DNA of 64,000 bases, taken from Cyclina sinensis. Its lineage: Eukaryota; Mollusca; Bivalvia; Venerida; Veneridae. The translations under genes and the position numbers were made by a program. Positions 38,301 to 49,934 of the stretch are shown piece after piece. How positions within the stretch are numbered: position 1 is the first letter of the stretch; each line of letters starts with the position of its first letter. Below the pieces are notes generated by a model. The model did not search any database, had not been told where the DNA came from, and saw only the letters and a program-made list of their open reading frames with translations. The stretch lies in the NCBI GenBank assembly GCA_012932295.1, contig JAAONU010000006.1, forward strand, positions 30,406,882 to 30,470,881, read 5' to 3'.

Positions 38301-40137
38301 AACATGAAAGCGCCAATACCCAGCTGAGATAGAATTGGTAGCCCGCTAGGAGTTGGGCAATCAACCAAACGAATACACAGCTTGGTTTGAATTTTTACGC
38401 AGTTGGGAGTTTGGCATTTGACATGAATTTGAGATTGAATTACTAGCCAGCTGGGATTTGGGTATATTTCCTGAAAGCGCCAAGCTGACGTCTTTCATGT
38501 CGAATACCCAACTGCCTAATGGCTTGGAATTCGAAACGACCTCAATTTTAGTTTGTTTTTAAAACCCAACTCCTTGCTGGCAAGCAATTCGATCTCAGCT
38601 ATGTATTCTGTTCTTTCATGGCAAATGCCCAACCCCAACATGGCTGTGAAATCGATCTCAGCTTGGGGTTCGACTCTTTCAGTTCGAATACCCAATTCCA
38701 AGCTGGCAAGGCTTTCGATCTCATCTAAATATTCGGGTCTTTCGGGTGGAATGATAAACTCCAAGATGCCTAAAAAATATTTCCGAGCTGAGTATTCGTT
38801 TAATTTAATACCCAACTTCCAACTGCCTAGGAATACGATCTCAACTGGGTATTGACTCTTTCAGGTCGAATACCAAACTCCTAGCTAACTAGCAATTTGA
38901 TTTCGTCTAGGTATTCGGTTCTGTCGTGTCGCATGCCTAATACCTAATGCCTAATGCTGGTTTTGAAATGAGAACCACTCTGGGTATTCATTTGGTTATA
39001 TCGGGTCGAATGCCAAAGTCCTAGATGCCTGGACATTTGATCTGAGCTGGGTATTCGTTTAGTTAAATATCCAATTCTAACTGGCTAGGAATACAATCTC
39101 AGCTAGGTCTTTCCCCTTCCATGTCGAAAACCCTACTCATAGCTGGCTAGCAATTCGATCTCGGCTAGGTACTGGGTTCTTCCGAGTCGAATGCTCAACT
39201 CCGAGCTGACTGAGAGTTCGAACCGATCTATGTATTCATTCGAATTAATACCCAACTCTCTGCTGGCGAAAAATTCGATCTCTTCTGGTAAACCAGTTTT
39301 TTCTAGTTAAATGGCCAACTCCCAGCTGACTTAGAATTCAAACTTAGTTGTGTATTCATTTTGGTTGAATACCCAACTCTCTGCTGGTTAAGAATTCGAT
39401 CTTATCGTGGTATTCGGTTTTTAAGGTCGAATTCGCAACTCTAAGCAGACTATGAATTCAAATCCAGCTTGATAATGAATATCTATTGCCAAAGTCCCAT
39501 CTCTTAGCTAACTTCATGCATATCCCTGTATGTTCCATCCCATGGGGGGCAATACATCGAGAGGTTTGTCAGACAGCGTAATGTAAAAGTCTAACAAAAA
39601 AAACCTTTAAAGTGCCCCGACATCATCTTCGGGTGAAGTTCCAATTTTGTTTTCCCGGATTTGTACGCTTCTTCAAACGGGTACACTAACGTTTCGCTAT
39701 GAAGTATTTCAAGAGCTTCACTTGGACGGGAAGTTAGACCAGCACAATAGGCTTCACGAGCCTACATGAAAAATAAATTAAACTTCACTGTTACAGTTGC
39801 CAGGAGAATCGAATCGACTTATAAATTTTAAAGGTTACATGTTAACAAAAATGCAGGACCTTTACTGCGGTTGAATTCTGAACTGTTTTTACTGTTATTA
39901 TTATCATCATTTAATTAAGAAAAAAATATCACAAGATACACCTTAAGTTCTGCAATTTTTAATATCATATGACGTCATTTAATTCCCGTGAAGCTATTGG
40001 TTACTTGTATTTACCTCTGCTAGACATAAAGCATCACTCAATCTCTTTTGGATTTCCTCGTCGACACCTTTTTCTTTACACAAGTCTATGATGTTATACA
40101 GCTCTTCGATAGCTGGGTCCAGAATTTCATTCGCCAT
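32356..40137 (-). CDS. SAM-dependent O-methyltransferase (caffeoyl-CoA/catechol type), copy A, complete
   Basis: Six exons: 40137-40015, 39761-39605, 37672-37463, 35194-35094, 34604-34446, 32418-32356. All introns are GT-AG; exon-end phases are 0, 1, 1, 0, 0. Together they give 813 nt and 270 residues, near the usual length for class-I metal-dependent O-methyltransferases. Visible motifs are VLEIGMFTGYAA (residues 109-120, SAM-binding loop), Glu137 in LEFDP (ribose contact), FIDANKDGYVDYF (184-196, metal Asp186), VFDNALWYG (212-220, metal Asp214-Asn215) and C-terminal VPIRDG (253-258). The family moves a methyl group from SAM to a catechol-like hydroxyl using Mg2+; the true substrate cannot be read. 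No signal peptide is evident, so it is probably cytosolic. The start is the first ATG of exon 1 and is conserved in three copies. Exon joins are inferred from splice sites and paralogues. Introns carry many repeats. Confidence 0.88.
33504..33830. repeat. 60-bp minisatellite in intron 5 of copy A
   Basis: Five to six units of exactly 60 bp (CACAATCTACGTCGTCGTCA ... ATCAACATCATAATCATCAT) repeat in register with few changes. Because 60 is a multiple of three, both strands stay open, giving a His-rich frame on plus (33464-33991) and an Asp-rich frame on minus (33327-33833). Neither is likely to be a protein, since the array lies inside a methyltransferase intron. Confidence 0.9.
33860..34260 (+). 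repeat. Imperfect (GAT)n trinucleotide tract
   Basis: Interrupted GAT/GATGAT repeats continue after the minisatellite within intron 5 of copy A. They account for the long Asp- or Met-rich open frames around 33939-34337. Confidence 0.75.
34993..35020 (+). repeat. (GAAA)n microsatellite
   Basis: Repeated AAGAAAGAAAGAAAG units are directly legible in intron 4 of copy A. Confidence 0.85.
35230..36582. mobile_element. Foldback element with tandem-repeat arms, intron 3 of copy A
   Basis: The right arm (about 36324-36582) holds about six units of roughly 42 bp containing CAAGCATAATGCAAGTACCA and TCACCAAGCAAGAT, ending in GCAGTAATTCTGTTCCATA. The left arm (about 35230-35385) is the inverted counterpart: TATGGAACAGCGTTACTGC, then about three units with TCTTGC...GGTGACATT. 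About 0.9 kb of unrelated, non-coding sequence lies between. Inverted arms built of tandem repeats are the hallmark of foldback-type elements (as in Drosophila FB). No transposase is visible. Ends are approximate and no target duplication was identified. Confidence 0.6.
37060..37215 (-). mobile_element. tRNA-derived SINE, intron 3 of copy A
   Basis: Read on minus, a tRNA-like head begins near 37215. An A-box-like GGTCCAGGGGTAGAGCAC is followed by an anticodon-arm-like GGGCTCCCAATCCGG and a B-box-like GGACTCGAATCCC (about 37150). A short non-tRNA body runs down to about 37060. It is too diverged in the stems for a working tRNA. Confidence 0.6.
38080..39490. mobile_element. Palindromic repeat array (foldback-like), intron 2 of copy A
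   Basis: Degenerate units of about 70-80 bp are built from GGGTATTCG...TTTCAGGTCGAATACCCAAC, CAGCTGGCTAGGAATTCGAT-like blocks. Left of about 38500 the units read in one orientation (CTAGCCAGCTAGGAGCTGGG); to the right they read inverted (ACCCAACTCCTTGCTGGCAA). The outer ends match as inverted repeats too: ATTCATTATTCAGCCGGATT near 38087 against the complement of AATCCAGCTTGATAATGAAT near 39470. Arms are unequal, about 0.4 and 1.0 kb. Open frames such as 38516-38815 are by-products of the repeat. Confidence 0.6.
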
Positions 40138-41221
40138 TTAACCGGAAGCCTGGTAAAAACATGGAGAAGTAATACATGTGCAGATTGAACAGATTGAGTC
40201 GCTATGCATGGTCGAAGCAAAAACTTACTCACGGCATACACAATATGCAAACATAAAAATAATTCAAATTTAATCTTTTTTTTTAATTTTAACAATATTT
40301 ATTTGAAGAATGATTTTTTAATACTTAACGCCATGTTTTCACTCAATACCGACACTCAATAACTTGGTTCAGTAGTTTAAAAGTTTTATATATGTACGAT
40401 ATGTCTTAAATAGTAATGGCTGTAACCTAACTTTATAAAAACATGAGTTGGTAATTAAGCCCTAGCTAGCTCGTAATCTAATCTAAAGCGTTTGTTGCGA
40501 CTACCCTTAATTTAATCTACGTACCCCACAGCTCGTTTATAACGCGTTTCAAAGTCATTTTTTCAAGAAAATATATTTTGGGAGGCGGAGCTGAGTAAAG
40601 CTATTCTGGTGATGGCTGTTCTTTAATACGCTTCGTACGGCAATCTTTCAATTCTATGGACAAATAACCGTCAAACTATCTAACTAAAGTAACAGCTTCT
40701 TTTTATTTATTTTATCTACGTCACATCTAAAATCTGCTAAACATTGTCACGTTAACACCAAATTTGGAACAAAATCCAATCTTGTATCTACATATGACAT
40801 GGAATAAACAACTGTCAGTCAACAGGAAACAAGATGGCGGAATGTTGCACGCGATTCGTCAGCTGAAATTCTAAAAATACGAAACTATTCTCAGCACAGA
40901 ATCTCCTAATTGTTATAGAATTATCGAACTTGAACTAACTGTACCAGAAAAAAGGTGGAAATCTGTAGAATTTTACATATTAGAAATTGTCACTTTTGCA
41001 GTTTTACTGACCTTGGATTTACTGACTTTTGGTTGCATTTGAAGTGATTCAAGAAGCGGCGGTCTCAAGCGGTACAAGTACATGAGATTGGCTATAGCTT
41101 AGTGCATTACTTACTTTAAACCTTTTTATATCTGACGACGTCTTAGGTAACTGCACCTAAATCAAATTTACTACAGTGTTTACTATTGGAGGGGGAAATT
41201 TCACATCAAGTGAAATATTTA
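40138..41221. other. Region upstream of copy A exon 1
   Basis: The first 100-200 bases upstream of the start codon are homologous to the same positions in copies B and C (CCGGAAG/GTCTGG, then GAACAGATTGA and CAAAAACTTACTCA-like tracts), so promoter sequence is probably shared. No core promoter motif stands out. The rest shows no gene. Confidence 0.4.
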
Positions 41222-42875
41222 TGAAGTTAGCAGCCTAGCAGCCCAGCAGCTTAAAGTTAGCAGCCATGCAGAGACTGCTTCGTGTTAATTTCTCTCTCAA
41301 ATAACCTTCTAATGATTGAAGAAATGATTTACATGCATTTCAAAGCGTTTCAATATTTCATTTATCTAGGTTGCCAGTCTGCTGGAATAATTTAACGGAC
41401 TGTTGGACCCCATTTAAATAAGTATCAGGACTTCCTGGGCCATCTATTGTTTCAGTACATTCTTTTGAATTTGAAAATAATAGATCTTGCCTAAAATATG
41501 CTCAACTTTATTACTGTAAATCTGTGTACATTTTTTTTAGTATGACCGTGTTCAGTAACTTGGATACTATGTATGCACTGATAAATAAATAAATAAATAA
41601 TACAGCTATTGCTATTGAAAATGACTATACCTTTAAGTATTGACCTGATATCCAAGTTTCCAATACTGAATCGGATTACATAAGTTCTATTCAAAGATAA
41701 ATAGTTTGTGAATGAAATAACAATTTTGACTGGAAAAAAAAGGATCAATTTAAAATCTCAAAATTCTAACAATAGGATAGTGACCATCGACAATTTCCAT
41801 TGCTTGAGAGTAAAATGCGATTTATTAGTTTCACTATGAAAGTGTGAAGCATTTTATGATCTGGGCTATAATGCTGAGTAATTATTATACATTTCAAAGC
41901 ATTTACTCTGTCAAAATAAGATTTTTTTTGCTGCGAGTCGTAACAAAGAAAGCGTTGCACCAACAATATATAACGGGCACATGTCTAGCACATATGCGCA
42001 TTAATTTCGTATATATGCATTCAATATTTATTTTTCTTGTATCATCTAAATTGTCTGAAGAATGATATATTGACATTTTGATAGAGATGATAATTAACAT
42101 GTAGCGATTTGAATGCATTGGTCCAGGATGCACTTCCTTTTTAAATAAACAGTTCAGAACAATACAAAAATGTTAGCGTAACTGCAGCCAAACATGGTTT
42201 TAAGTGTCCACAACATTACTGTTATTATTAAGCACATCTTAAATTTCAAAAGCTATGTATAATAATTTACTCTCTAACGAACATAAAAGAACGTACACAG
42301 GACAAAAACGTGCAACTTGTAGAAGACAAACCGGAGTGAGTCACGAGAAAAAGAATTCGAGCACGTGATTTGCCGCATCTTATTCCAACACTGTGTACCA
42401 CTGAGCCAAAAAAATAAATCGTTAAATTACATCGGTCCTGTTTTCCCATACGACAATACCCTCAGAAGAGTTTATTCATTGTAGGTTGCCGAATAGTACA
42501 AGATATAGAAAAAAATCCAGTTCCAAAGACACTCCTTGTTCTTTAACATGTCCATTGTATAGCACCGATACAAGTTAATTCTTCAAATTAGTTTCTTATG
42601 TTTGTACAGCGTAATTTGGATGGATATCAGGGTGTTTCAGTACTTCATATTTTAGACTATTATGTAGCTGAATTGCTTCAGAAACCGGGCGGTATAGAAA
42701 TCCAGTGATTGTTTTGAGTATATTTCCTCTCAAATAACCTTCTAACGCTTGTAGAATATGGTGTACATGCATTTCAGGGAGTTTCAATATTTCATTTTTC
42801 TAGGCTGCTAGGTTGTCAGGCTGCTAAGCTGCTAAGCTGCCAGACTGCTAACTTCAGGTCGCTATGCTGCTGACT
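41222..42875. mobile_element. Composite repeat element with GCTGCTA arrays
   Basis: The left end (TGAAGTTAGCAGCCTAGCAG near 41222) is the inverted counterpart of the right end (GCCAGACTGCTAACTTCAGG near 42839). Inside each end lies a direct repeat of about 95 bp (CTCTCAAATAACCTTCTAA ... TTTCAATATTTCATTT, near 41292 and 42727). The GCTGCTA words form a short array at the right end. A (TAAA)n microsatellite lies near 41580. It separates copy A from its block-1 spacer, so it probably inserted there. Confidence 0.45.
42280..42410 (-). mobile_element. tRNA-derived SINE remnant
   Basis: On minus, an A box TTGGCTCAGTGG (about 42407-42396) and a B-box-like GCTCGAATTC (about 42362-42353) have tRNA-like spacing. 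It lies inside the composite element and is diverged. Confidence 0.5.
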
Positions 42876-43139
42876 TTACCAACATTCATGCGATCTTCAT
42901 TGATAAAATAACGCTTTACACGGATATAGTAAAATTCAGTAGCGAATTACTTAAAAAAGGGTGCATCGTGTACGTCTGATATGATGGTAGTTACGTAACT
43001 GTCTGGCTTCTATACGTTAAGGGCTGTTAGAATTAATTGTATTACAGTGTATGTTCGTTATAATGAGTGAGTAATATCTTTATTTTAAACATGTTTGAAT
43101 TTTTTTAAAGTTCTTGAATAAGAGATTACTGACATAAAA

Positions 43140-43570
43140 TACTCACAATAACCTACCCTTTAATCCGACAGTTTAAAATGAAAATCACACGATGAAATGT
43201 CGTGGTATATGACTTTAAACATGTACTGTGTTGCTCTATACCGCAGTGTGTCGCAACTAATTCTTGGTCTACTGGGGCGATCAGACATTTCACTTGGCGT
43301 GCACCGGGGTGCATATTTAGAATCTAATTTAACTGAAAAAGAAAATAATGCGTCACATGAATATTAACGCACACGAATGCATTTTTACGGGATGTAAGAT
43401 TTTAGTTGCCTTCTGCACTAACATAGTACAGTACAGTATGCGATGCTTGTGTGAAACATATCTAAAAAAGAAAACTCTCATTAAAATGATAGCCACTACA
43501 AACCTAGTTTATGTATATACTAAATGTATATGTAATTGAATAATGAAGTCTCACCGCGAGTGAGACTGAT
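43140..43570. repeat. Duplicated spacer block 1, copy A
   Basis: This is homologous to 26640-27110 and 49000-49490; landmarks are GCTCTATACCGCAGTG near 43233 and the GAGACTGATTATA tract near 43561. A (TAAA)n microsatellite follows at 43725-43751. Confidence 0.65.
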
Positions 43571-44814
43571 TATATTGTGGTTACGCATCTGTCATCATGC
43601 TAAAGTGAAGTATCCTAAATCTAATCTAGGTTATTCTTTGGAAACGGGGCAAAAGGTTGACCATTGTAAATCAACTCACATTGGTCTTTGTGTAGAATCA
43701 CACAATGTTAATACGTTATTAAAATAAATAAATAAATAAATAAATAAATAAAAAGTTTGAAGGGATGTCACTGTGAGAAAGATTGTATATATACATACTG
43801 CAGTTGTAACATTTTAACTTCTGATGCACTATTGTGTTTGACCACCGTCACAGCCTTCTTGAATAATAGGTATTAAAACATTAATGTGAGACATAGAATG
43901 AAATGTTTAATGTACTGCTTTTATTTTAAATGAAGATAAACATACCCATTTAGAATTAAGAGGAAATGTATTTCGGATTGTCGCCAGTTACTCCCCGTAC
44001 GCCATTTGTACAATAACGCAACTTGTAACCAAAAGAAAAAGTAAGCGGTGTTGTATGTAAAATTAATTTGTACTAAAAAAAAACAAAGACATGTTTTGGT
44101 AGTAACAAAAACTGTATAATTAAAGGTGCTTTTTTTCCTGGAAATTCTGACCATATGTACAATTTAGCACAGCGTAGTGTAGGTAGTAAAAGGATTACGT
44201 GACGTCTTTGAGCATATTGTAAGATACTTTTGTGTTTGGGTCAGAATCTCACTGTAACGTCAAGGAGGAGAAGATCCTGATCGACGCATACAAAAAATTA
44301 CACAATATCTCTACAATTAGTTGGACTAGTAGTTGTATATACTACATAAGTTCTGTCGTTACTATTTTCATCTCCAACATCAATTTGTACTAACATATTT
44401 TATAGGTTTTTTATTCATGAATAACTTTACATGTTAAATGAAAAACAAAATATCATTAAAAATAAATGATTGATGTGAAAGCAGTAATGTCAAAAATATT
44501 GGGATTATTTATAAGACTACGGGTTGGGTGAACCTGCCCACTATGGAACTTTGTTGTATAATTTTTCATAACTGTTATGGTGATAAAGAAAATTCATATA
44601 CCAGTATAATGAATAACTTTCTTGGAACACTTTGCTTGTATTTTTATATATTTGATACTTTAATGGACAGTTCAACAGACAAAATGCAAGTTGCACAAAT
44701 CTGAACATCTGTTACATTACCTTGTCAGAAGTCTTTTTCATAACAACGAATGGAACATTTATTGCCACTGTAGAAGATTTTACACAATCTCCTATTTGTG
44801 TTAATCTAATATTT
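43571..44814. other. Spacer between blocks 1 and 2, copy A
   Basis: No gene is recognised. It shares patchy homology with 27460-28330 and 55500-56150, including a TTCATATACCAGTATAATGA-like tract near 44595. Confidence 0.4.
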
Positions 44815-45135
44815 CAAGACATGTTTAATAGTGTTAACATTTTTGGAGTAGCTTAGAATCCTGACCACTGTTAGATTCTTTGAAAGCTAACTTGTTTTGT
44901 CAATTTGTCCTGCACAGACCATTTCTCGAGATTCTCTCACTTTCCCGCCATGTTTGAAGTTCACTCTGGGATTGCACAGTGTGTCGAGCACTGTAGCTTT
45001 GGTTGTGGTGCTGGACGGTAATACAAATCCCCCTTTCTTCATTCAGTAATCTCTCATATCCCTTCAGTTCTTATGTTGCTTTGGGCGTTTTTCAGCCATA
45101 CAAAGCACAAAGGTTTTTGACGTTCGCAAATGAGA
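44815..45135. repeat. Duplicated spacer block 2, copy A
   Basis: Carries CATTTCTCGAGATTCTCTCA and GTTGCTTTGGGCGTTTT, matching 28330-28620 and 56150-56425 in order and orientation. Confidence 0.75.
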
Positions 45136-45369
45136 GAGAGAGTAAGGGTAGTGAACTTAGAATCCAGAGTTTCGAGGTTACGATACTTGTATGGAGAACT
45201 TCAGGTCCAAATTAAAGTCATACGATTGAACAAGCAATTATTTGTGTTTCGTTATAACATAGAAAACCAAAGGTATAACATTTGGTGTCCCCAAAATGTG
45301 ATAAAACGGAATTGTTTTGGAAGATTTTCAATAAATAGTTCATAAACTGTAAAAAATTTATTCAAGAGT

Positions 45370-45665
45370 GAAGAATATACAGGAATATTGTAATTTGATG
45401 ACCATGAAAGGTGCAAATAAAGCTGTATCTAAGTCAGTACAGTTTACTTTACCAAGGGTTTTTCCCTATTGTCCATATGACGTAATGTGGCACACAAACA
45501 CGTGATAGCCAAAGCTGCCGAGTAAAAGAACACGATTGACATAGGATATATGTCTAAATTTCGTGTTGAAAATGCTAAAGATCCTTATCTCGATCTTGAC
45601 CTTGAAATTCACCGATTTAACTGGAGATCCATAGTGGGTGGACAAGCTTAATGAACATTTTGCCT
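45370..45665 (-). pseudogene. Spacer block 3, copy A (unknown open frame, broken)
   Basis: Homologous to the open frame at 28814-29203. The same phase shows VNFKVKIEIRIF, a central LGSFGYHVFVCHIT tract, a stop (TAG near 45469), then TDLDTALFAPFMVI and a final LE-stop. Alignment in one phase over about 90 codons with one stop suggests former coding sequence, but low overall divergence could give the same impression. Confidence 0.25.
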
Positions 45666-45829
45666 AGTGATTCTACGTCTTATTTCTCATTCGGTTCATT
45701 AAGACGTTTATATATATTATAAGAAAAGTCCATAATCAATACACATGTGCATTTACATGTTCTTACTGTGTCGACAAACCATATAAGACCCTAAAGTATG
45801 AACTATACAAGAAAATTACTACTGGAACT

Positions 45830-46330
45830 CTGTTACTCCAAACACATTTGCCTGTCGAAAAATAGATGAACTTGGCGAAGTACTCCATTTTACAAGTTCC
45901 CATTCGACAGATACTTTCACATTCTTAGATGCAGTTGTACTTTTCAGTCAGGCGAGAATTTTTGTAACAGCCTGTTTGTTTTCTGTAAAATAAGTGCTTG
46001 TTTTTTTTTTAGTTTCTAATCTGATGATGAAACAAAGTATATGCAATCAGTTTGGTACCAACAAACAAGGGAATGTGCAATAGCAAAAGTGATGTGTCAT
46101 CATATTTTTCTTGGTACTCAAACATAAATTTGCAGGAAAAGTTGTCGTATATGGAGCAATGATGGTACAAACAGTGAAGAAAGATCTATTTCAAACGTCA
46201 GCATACATAATATGCATAAGAGTGATTACTAATTATAACGAGTTAACAGGGTTTGCATTCTTTACACGACTACGTTGTGGTGAACAATTACAGCAATTAC
46301 TACATGTACAACAGATTTTAACGCAGACTG
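45830..46330. repeat. Duplicated spacer segment, copy A
   Basis: 45830-45935 (ACACATTTGCCTGTCGAAAA ... TTAGATGCAGTTG) matches 57185-57310 upstream of copy B, and 45950-46330 matches 30540-31090 upstream of copy C. Together they extend the shared spacer. Confidence 0.55.
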
Positions 46331-46404
46331 TTGTCTCCACTCTATTTTTTTTAATTTATCACCATCGCAATAGCCGAACAAATTATTTTAACGCTTATTA
46401 GAAA

Positions 46405-48410
46405 CAAACTCGAACACGTGACCACTGCTTTTCGTTGTATATTGTAATATAATGGTTAATAGTAGAAAATGCGCGTCTTGGGCACATTTTGGCACGCTCT
46501 GCTGTTAGATACAACATTGGAAAGCCGACCGGTGTACCTGGCTAGAGAACGAAACTGGTCTCGGCACAGAGCAAATAGGTTTTTTTCATACAATGAGGAT
46601 TTACAATGGGACGTCGCACAGCCACCTTCCTAGAGCAGAAATCCTCGGAAAACGTGGCAATCAGTTCGAAATCTTGCCACAGCCTAAGCATACAGCACCG
46701 GTGTCGTCTCGGCCTAGACCGGGCTACATACCCGTACCCGGCCAACTTCCGTATACGTACAGAAAGCATGTTGGTGTAGCTCAGCGATGCGACCCCACTA
46801 AGGAGTGTAGTTCGGATGCCTGGCTAGCAAATTCTGCTACTTACAGTACTTATCTACTTACCACTGAGGAATTAGTCGCGATCGCACCCCTAAAAACCGG
46901 TGTCCAAACGCAGCGACCCAGGTCCGTGTCTTTGTCTCGGCGTAACATAGTTCCGAGTCCAAGGCCCGTAAACCACCTGAAACAATTAGAATTAAGCTTA
47001 GCATCAATTAAACAAAAAGAAGAAATCTCCAGTAATACCCGGCACTCGAACACGTGAACACTGGTATACGCTGTATATAGTACTATACTGGTAATTAAAA
47101 GAAAATGTGCGTTTCAGGCACCTTTTGGCAGGCCCTGTCGGAGTCGTTTGAACAGCTAGAGGCCAGTAAGATGCACAGTCGTACATCCGGTTGGCCTGGC
47201 TAGCAAACGAAGCTGGTCTTGGCAAAGGGCTGGCTATCAGTGTCAAGCCAACGGCAATCAAACCTTGAAAAAAACACCTTCGCGCAAAAACGTTTTTCAA
47301 AAATATTAAGAATGTGACGTCTCACAACCACCTCCCTGGCTCGTGCAGAACGCCTAAAACACGGGGCAATCAGTTCGAAATCTTGCCACAGCGCAAACAA
47401 ACAGTCTCAGTATAGGTTCGGCTTGACAGAGCTACACAGCTGTACCCGGCTTCATGCTTCTACACCATCAACACAAGTCGGTGTTTTCGTCTCAGAGTTC
47501 CATAGTTGCGAGCCCGAGCCCCTCAAACCACCTGTAACAACTAAAATAATGTTTGCAACATTGAAACAAGAAGAAAAACATCTCTGGTCTCGCATGGCAC
47601 TTGAACCCGTGACGACAGCAATACGCTGTATATAGAAAAATAATGATAATAGAAGAAAATCTGCGTTTTGCTCACACTTTGGTACGCCCTGTCCCAGTCA
47701 TTTGAACAGCTATAGTTAAGTGCAATACACTGTTAGAAAGCCTCTTTACCTGCGGATGAAACTAGTCTCGGCCCAGGGTTGACAACCACCGAGCCAACGA
47801 CGATTAAAAATTGAGAAAAAAAAAACACTTTTTCAAACGTATTTACAATGAGACGTCCGTGCAGAACAAGAGGCAATCGGTTCGAAACCTAGCCTTAGCC
47901 CAAACAACTAGCCCCTGTGTCGTCTTGGGCTCAGCCAAGCTAAATACTTGTACATTCCCTCTTCCGTATATATACAAAAGGCATGTCGACGTACGTGCCC
48001 ACGCTGTAGCTCTGCGATTCGACCCCACCAAGGTGAATGTGATACACCGTCGTGTAGCGAGGATGCCTGGTTAGCAAATTGTGCTATTACATATCCTTTC
48101 TATTTACCATTATGGAAATTGTCGCGGCCGTCCCCTGAAAACCGGTCTCCCTACGCCAGCGACCCAGGTCCGTGTGTTCCACTCGGCGTTCCATACGAGC
48201 CCGAGCCCCTTAAACCACCTGTCTCGCCTAGGACTCAAACCCGTGTCCACTACAATACGCTCTATATAGTACATGCACAATAAAATGTAAATAGAAGAAA
48301 ATATGCATTTTTGGCATGCCCTGTTCCATTCATTTGAACAGCTAAAGGCTGTTAGACAGCCAGCTTGACAAGCAAGCAGTACTGCCAAGCCCAAGCCCCT
48401 CAAACCTTGA
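46405..48410 (-). repeat. Tandem array, units of about 560-640 bp, with B-box-like motifs
   Basis: Three units and part of a fourth start near 46405, 47043, 47600 and 48232. Each begins with a motif like CACTTGAACCCGTGAC; its complement (GTCACGGGTTCAAGTG) resembles a tRNA B box. This is followed by CGCTGTATATAG, an AGAAAATNTGCGTTT tract and GTCATTTGAACAGCTA; an inner CAATCAGTTCGAAATCTTGC tract also recurs. Units are diverged. The array replaces everything of copy B beyond the first 80 bases or so of intron 1. A pol-III-derived origin is possible; no A box was found. Confidence 0.6.
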
Positions 48411-48488
48411 TTCACTTTCAGTTTTGCAATTATTTATACCTTATGGCGTCATTAAATTCCTGTGAAACCATTTGTTACATGTAATTAC

Positions 48489-48606
48489 CTCTGCAAGGCT
48501 TAAAGGAACTCTCAAACGCTTTTGGATTTTTCGTCGACACCTTTTTCTTTACAGTCCTTAATTTTATAGAGTTCTGCGATGGTTGGATCCAGAATTGTCT
48601 TCGCCA
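48489..48606 (-). pseudogene. O-methyltransferase copy B, lone frameshifted exon 1
   Basis: It aligns with exon 1 of copies A, C and D from ATG (48606) to the donor GAG|GTAATT, but is 118 nt instead of 123. A 3-nt loss removes one codon. Another small deletion after the GVDE tract shifts the frame and leads to an early TGA (about 48510). No exons 2-6 follow: the tandem array at 46.4-48.4 kb begins after about 80 bp of intron 1. A dead remnant. Confidence 0.8.
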
Positions 48607-49934
48607 TTTTACCAGAAGTCCAAGAAAATGCGAGTGCGGATTGTCATTGCTTAAAAACAAACATTGAACAGATCGACTCGCCATGCACTGTCTTAGTCAA
48701 AATTGGCTCAAGAGAAACCATGTTTTGCGTTTATGTGAGACCAGCAGACAATAGGCAAGTATAAGTATAATTGAAATTTAAAAAAAATCAGTATTTGTCA
48801 ACTATTCTTAATGAAGAAGTAACTTTCTCTTGAATGTTTGAATAAAATATTTGCTGAAAGTCATCAGCTCGGTACAAAAGTTTGAAAACATAATGTTTCT
48901 TAGATTTAAAAAAAGATAGTATTAATAATTAATTATTGTATTTTATGAACATTGTAATACGTGTATTTTATCGTTATTGCACATATGACTGTTATTAAAA
49001 AAATGTTCTGGAATAAGTAGTTAAATTTTATACTTGAAATGACCTAACTTTTGATCCTATCTGTTTAAAATAAGAAGTACTTCAACAATTGTCCCAGTAT
49101 ATATGACTTGGTAAAATGTTGCTCTTTATACCGCAGTGGATCGCAACTAATTTACATTCTACTGTGGCGACAACACATTTCAACTCTATTCGTGAACTGA
49201 GGGTGCATTTAACTGAAATACTAACTGCTTCACTTATCAATTGAATATTGTCTATAATACCGGTCACGACTGTGTCTTCTACAAATGTTAAGTTTATTGG
49301 TCTCCTATACTTAACATATGGCAGCAGCAATATCTAGGGCATCTGTTAAAAATAACTACTTGTATGCGAAAAAGAGTCCCATAAGAAAAAGAAGAAAGCT
49401 TGTTTAACAGTACAATCTTAGTTAATATAATTACTAAAATTATATTTTATTTAAGAATGAAGGGGAGATCACAGCGACTGATTATATCATGGATAAGCAT
49501 TAATCGTCAGGTTAAAGGGAAAAAATCAAACTCTCCATGTTGTAAGTATATTCCTAAAATATTTACTTTACAAAAGAATATATTAGAAAACATGGAACGC
49601 ACAACGATCCAACTTTGTAATAATAAAATAAACCTATCATAAACTAAAAACTATTTTCTTTCAACATATATAATTATATATTTTAACGTCTTGGGCATCT
49701 CAAATAGCAAATACATGTACCTGGTATTTTAGGTTTTTGGAATTAGCGACCATAATCTCCAGAAATCAGAGTAAAGGACAGTAAACGTAAATTGGGACTT
49801 GTCAACATTTTAGAAACAAAGATCATACAATGTAACTAACTTTCTTGTGAGAAAAAAATTAAATGTTAATGTACTGTTCAGTAAAATGAAGACAAACAAA
49901 CCCATTGAAAGGGCTTTAGAGGTACATATATAGA
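48607..49934. repeat. Upstream spacer of copy B (block 1)
   Basis: Homologous to the spacers of C and A; landmarks are GCTCTTTATACCGCAGTGGA near 49119 and GAAGGGGAGATCACAGCGAC near 49457. No gene. The block is interrupted near 49935 by the LINE. Confidence 0.6.

Noticed and set aside
38516..38815. Open frame with repeated 25-residue pattern as a repeat protein
   Set aside because: It is a reading of the palindromic repeat array in intron 2; neighbouring units are out of frame or interrupted.
46593..47057. 154-codon plus-strand open frame
   Set aside because: It lies within the 0.6-kb tandem array, and the corresponding frame is broken in the other units.
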